A stretch of 64,000 nucleotides of DNA from Haladaptatus halobius. Lineage in GTDB: Archaea > Halobacteriota > Halobacteria > Halobacteriales > Haladaptataceae. The number at the start of each line of letters is the position of its first letter. The stretch's first letter is position 1. Made by a program: the position numbers and the translations under genes. Of this stretch, positions 62,680-64,000 are shown piece after piece. The stretch is from contig NZ_CP085335.1 of assembly GCF_020618475.1 (NCBI RefSeq), forward strand, positions 434,001 to 498,000, written 5' to 3'. Below the pieces are notes generated by a model. The model searched no databases. It saw nothing but the letters and a program-made list of their open reading frames with translations, and was not told the origin of the DNA.

Positions 62680-63519
62680 TTAGGCGCGTTCGGCCACGAA
62701 CCGCTGCGCGAGGGACGCCAGCTCCGAGCGAAACGCCCGAACGTCGATATCGCGGTCGTCGCGGAACAGTCGCTCGTGTTCTTCCCGGGCGATCTCCTCG
62801 AAGACTCTATCGCACAGCGCGTCGACGGTCACCGGCTCGCCTCCGCGTTCGAGTTCGGCCGCGATCCGTTCGAAGCGGCGGTCGGTCGCGTATCGCCGGG
62901 TCAACTCCTCCGCCGGCGCGTCGGCCAGGGTCGCATCGTCGGTCTCCTCGAAATCGGGGTGTAACAGCGCGGCGCGATTCCCCGTCTTGTTCCGGAGGAC
63001 GACGCCTTTCGCGGGGCCGTCGTACCAGTTCGACCGCGGAATCTCGTAGGAGCCCGGGTCGAAGTCGACCGCCCGAACCTCCTTTTCGAACGCGTTCACC
63101 GGCGCGAGACCGAGTCGCCGGTAGATCTGCTCGACGGCGTCCGGCGGGAGAAATCGCTCGTCGACCGCCGACCAGACGTCGACGCCCAGAAACGAGGGCG
63201 TGCGCTCCCAGTCGTAGTCGATCGCGCGTTTGTGCGTCGCCACCCCGAAGAAGACGATAGACTCGACGTCGTCGACGGCGGTTCGAAACGCCGACCGGTC
63301 GAGACTCTCCCGAACGTGTCGTGCGGTGTGCCGGTAGGGAATCGGTATCTCGTCGGAATCGTACGCTCGGTTTCGGTCGCCGAATTGAATCAATCCCGAC
63401 TCCTGCAACCAAAAGCGAACGCTCGCCCCGTCGACCAACTCCCGAATCCAGAGATGCCCGCTCTCGAACAGTTCGGGGGGTGCGTCCTCGACCCGCGGAA
63501 TCGGTGGGAACGTCTTCAT
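62680..63519 (-). CDS. RNA-ligase-like protein lacking the motif I lysine
   Basis: 279 residues. LWIRELVDGASVRFWLQESG near residue 23 matches RNA/DNA ligase motif I (E-K-x-D-G), but Leu replaces the nucleophilic Lys. VFFGVATHKRAIDY near 90 fits motif III, and GPAKGVVLRNKTGNRAALLHPDF near 168 fits motifs IV-V. Without the Lys it should not form a covalent AMP adduct by the usual route. It may be a regulatory or altered enzyme. ATG at 63517-63519. Confidence 0.75.
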   Translation of the reverse strand: MKTFPPIPRVEDAPPELFESGHLWIRELVDGASVRFWLQESGLIQFGDRNRAYDSDEIPIPYRHTARHVRESLDRSAFRTAVDDVESIVFFGVATHKRAIDYDWERTPSFLGVDVWSAVDERFLPPDAVEQIYRRLGLAPVNAFEKEVRAVDFDPGSYEIPRSNWYDGPAKGVVLRNKTGNRAALLHPDFEETDDATLADAPAEELTRRYATDRRFERIAAELERGGEPVTVDALCDRVFEEIAREEHERLFRDDRDIDVRAFRSELASLAQRFVAERA

Positions 63520-63612
63520 CTGCGTTCGATTGTCGCTCCTTCTTCTTAACGGTTCGAAAGATTTTCCGGCAGCACCGGGAACTCGCGTCCTACGGTCTAC
63601 AGCCGTCGGTCG

Positions 63613-63918
63613 TCACAGTCGGTCGATGCCAGCCGACGACCGTTTCAGCCGAAGACGGCGAAGCCGCGGCGGAATACGTCGTTTCTGAATCCACCGCCGG
63701 ACGGGTCGAGGCAGCGTCCGCGGAGCGGTGCGTCTCGCGAGTACCCATCGACCGACGAGAACCGTCACGCAGGCGTTGAAGAGACCGACGAGGAGGAGGT
63801 CGGTGCTGACGAACACAACGAACAGTCCCGTCAGCAGCACCCGGACGCTCAACGCCAGCGAACCGACGACCGCCGCGGCGGTGAGTAGCGCTCGCGTCCA
63901 GCCGTAATCCCGTCGCAT
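63613..63918 (-). CDS. small membrane protein with basic C-terminus
   Basis: 101 residues. Two or three hydrophobic helices (ALLTAAAVVGSLALSVRVLLTGLFVVFVS, LLLVGLFNACVTVLVG) precede a strongly basic tail (RRWIQKRRIPPRLRRLRLKRSS). ATG at 63916-63918. Function unknown. The 82 bp to the window edge show no further gene. Confidence 0.6.
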   Translation of the reverse strand: MRRDYGWTRALLTAAAVVGSLALSVRVLLTGLFVVFVSTDLLLVGLFNACVTVLVGRWVLARRTAPRTLPRPVRRWIQKRRIPPRLRRLRLKRSSAGIDRL

Positions 63919-64000
63919 ATCTCCGGGTTCGAAGTGAACCGGGGAACGCGCGGTGACGGACGCTTTCAGGTCGACGACGCCGACTCGCGGCGGCGTCAGT

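Noticed and set aside
1-64000. CRISPR arrays, prophage or intact transposases
   Set aside because: No regularly spaced repeats, phage structural genes or transposase motifs were seen.

Overview
This window is a piece of a haloarchaeal (class Halobacteria) chromosome. The evidence is the high G+C content, the strongly acidic proteins, many twin-arginine signal peptides, short leaderless promoters with TATA-like boxes about 25 bp before the start codon, and a set of families restricted to haloarchaea (HalOD1, bat-type HTH_10 regulators, GfcR, DUF5787/5789/5797-type proteins, a PGF-CTERM surface protein, geranylgeranyl reductase, type III RuBisCO). I cannot name the genus with confidence. I saw no rRNA gene, recognisable tRNA gene, CRISPR array or intact insertion sequence.

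Layout. 1-2.1 kb: lysine/diaminopimelate operon dapA-dapB-dapD with overlapping stop/start codons. 2.4-6.0 kb: small membrane and phosphoesterase genes, then a translation-linked PUA-NAC-TrmI operon. 5.9-6.35 kb: structured intergenic repeat A. 6.35-16 kb: transcription factor S, MFS and NhaC transporters, enoyl-CoA hydratase, DUF proteins, Nudix hydrolase, an extra uS10-like protein, and an M20 amidohydrolase. 16-24 kb: damaged halocyanin, HalOD1 protein, geranylgeranyl reductase and ferredoxin from a symmetric divergent promoter, damaged AAC(3)-like acetyltransferase, flavin reductase, BrkB, rhodanese-MBL sulfur enzyme. 24-33.5 kb: accessory carbohydrate/secretome region (sugar-acid dehydratase, GH5-like lipoprotein, dockerin-like beta-helix protein, DapA-family aldolase), interleaved with decayed genes for secreted proteins. 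33.5-39.3 kb: zinc-binding protein, HAD phosphatase, MutL, a secreted M23 peptidase, decayed membrane protein. 39.5-39.95 kb: repeat B. 40-50.7 kb: PP-loop sulfotransfer-type enzyme, glutaredoxin, gfcR-gdh operon, alcohol dehydrogenase, PurM-like enzyme, extra L12-like protein, trehalose-6-phosphate synthase, RuBisCO. 50.8-56.4 kb: membrane protein, two HTH_10 regulators, MaoC hydratase, SDR dehydrogenase and a heavily deleted stretch (hydrolase/HTH chimera; LivK, LivF and KAS III remnants). 56.4-64 kb: carotenoid oxygenase, FAH-family enzyme, an 1134-residue secreted phosphodiester glycosidase/metallophosphoesterase, an RNA-ligase-like protein.

How genes connect. The gdh-gfcR operon, together with the sugar-acid dehydratase and the DapA-family aldolase, could make up most of a semiphosphorylative Entner-Doudoroff route. 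GH5 and beta-helix proteins would supply sugars from polysaccharide. The most striking overall feature is gene decay: at least eleven loci are broken by frameshifts, in-frame stops, a tandem duplication or deletion fusions. Nearly all of them are accessory, surface or secreted functions, while housekeeping genes are intact. Two related hairpin-ending repeats of unknown function sit between convergent genes.
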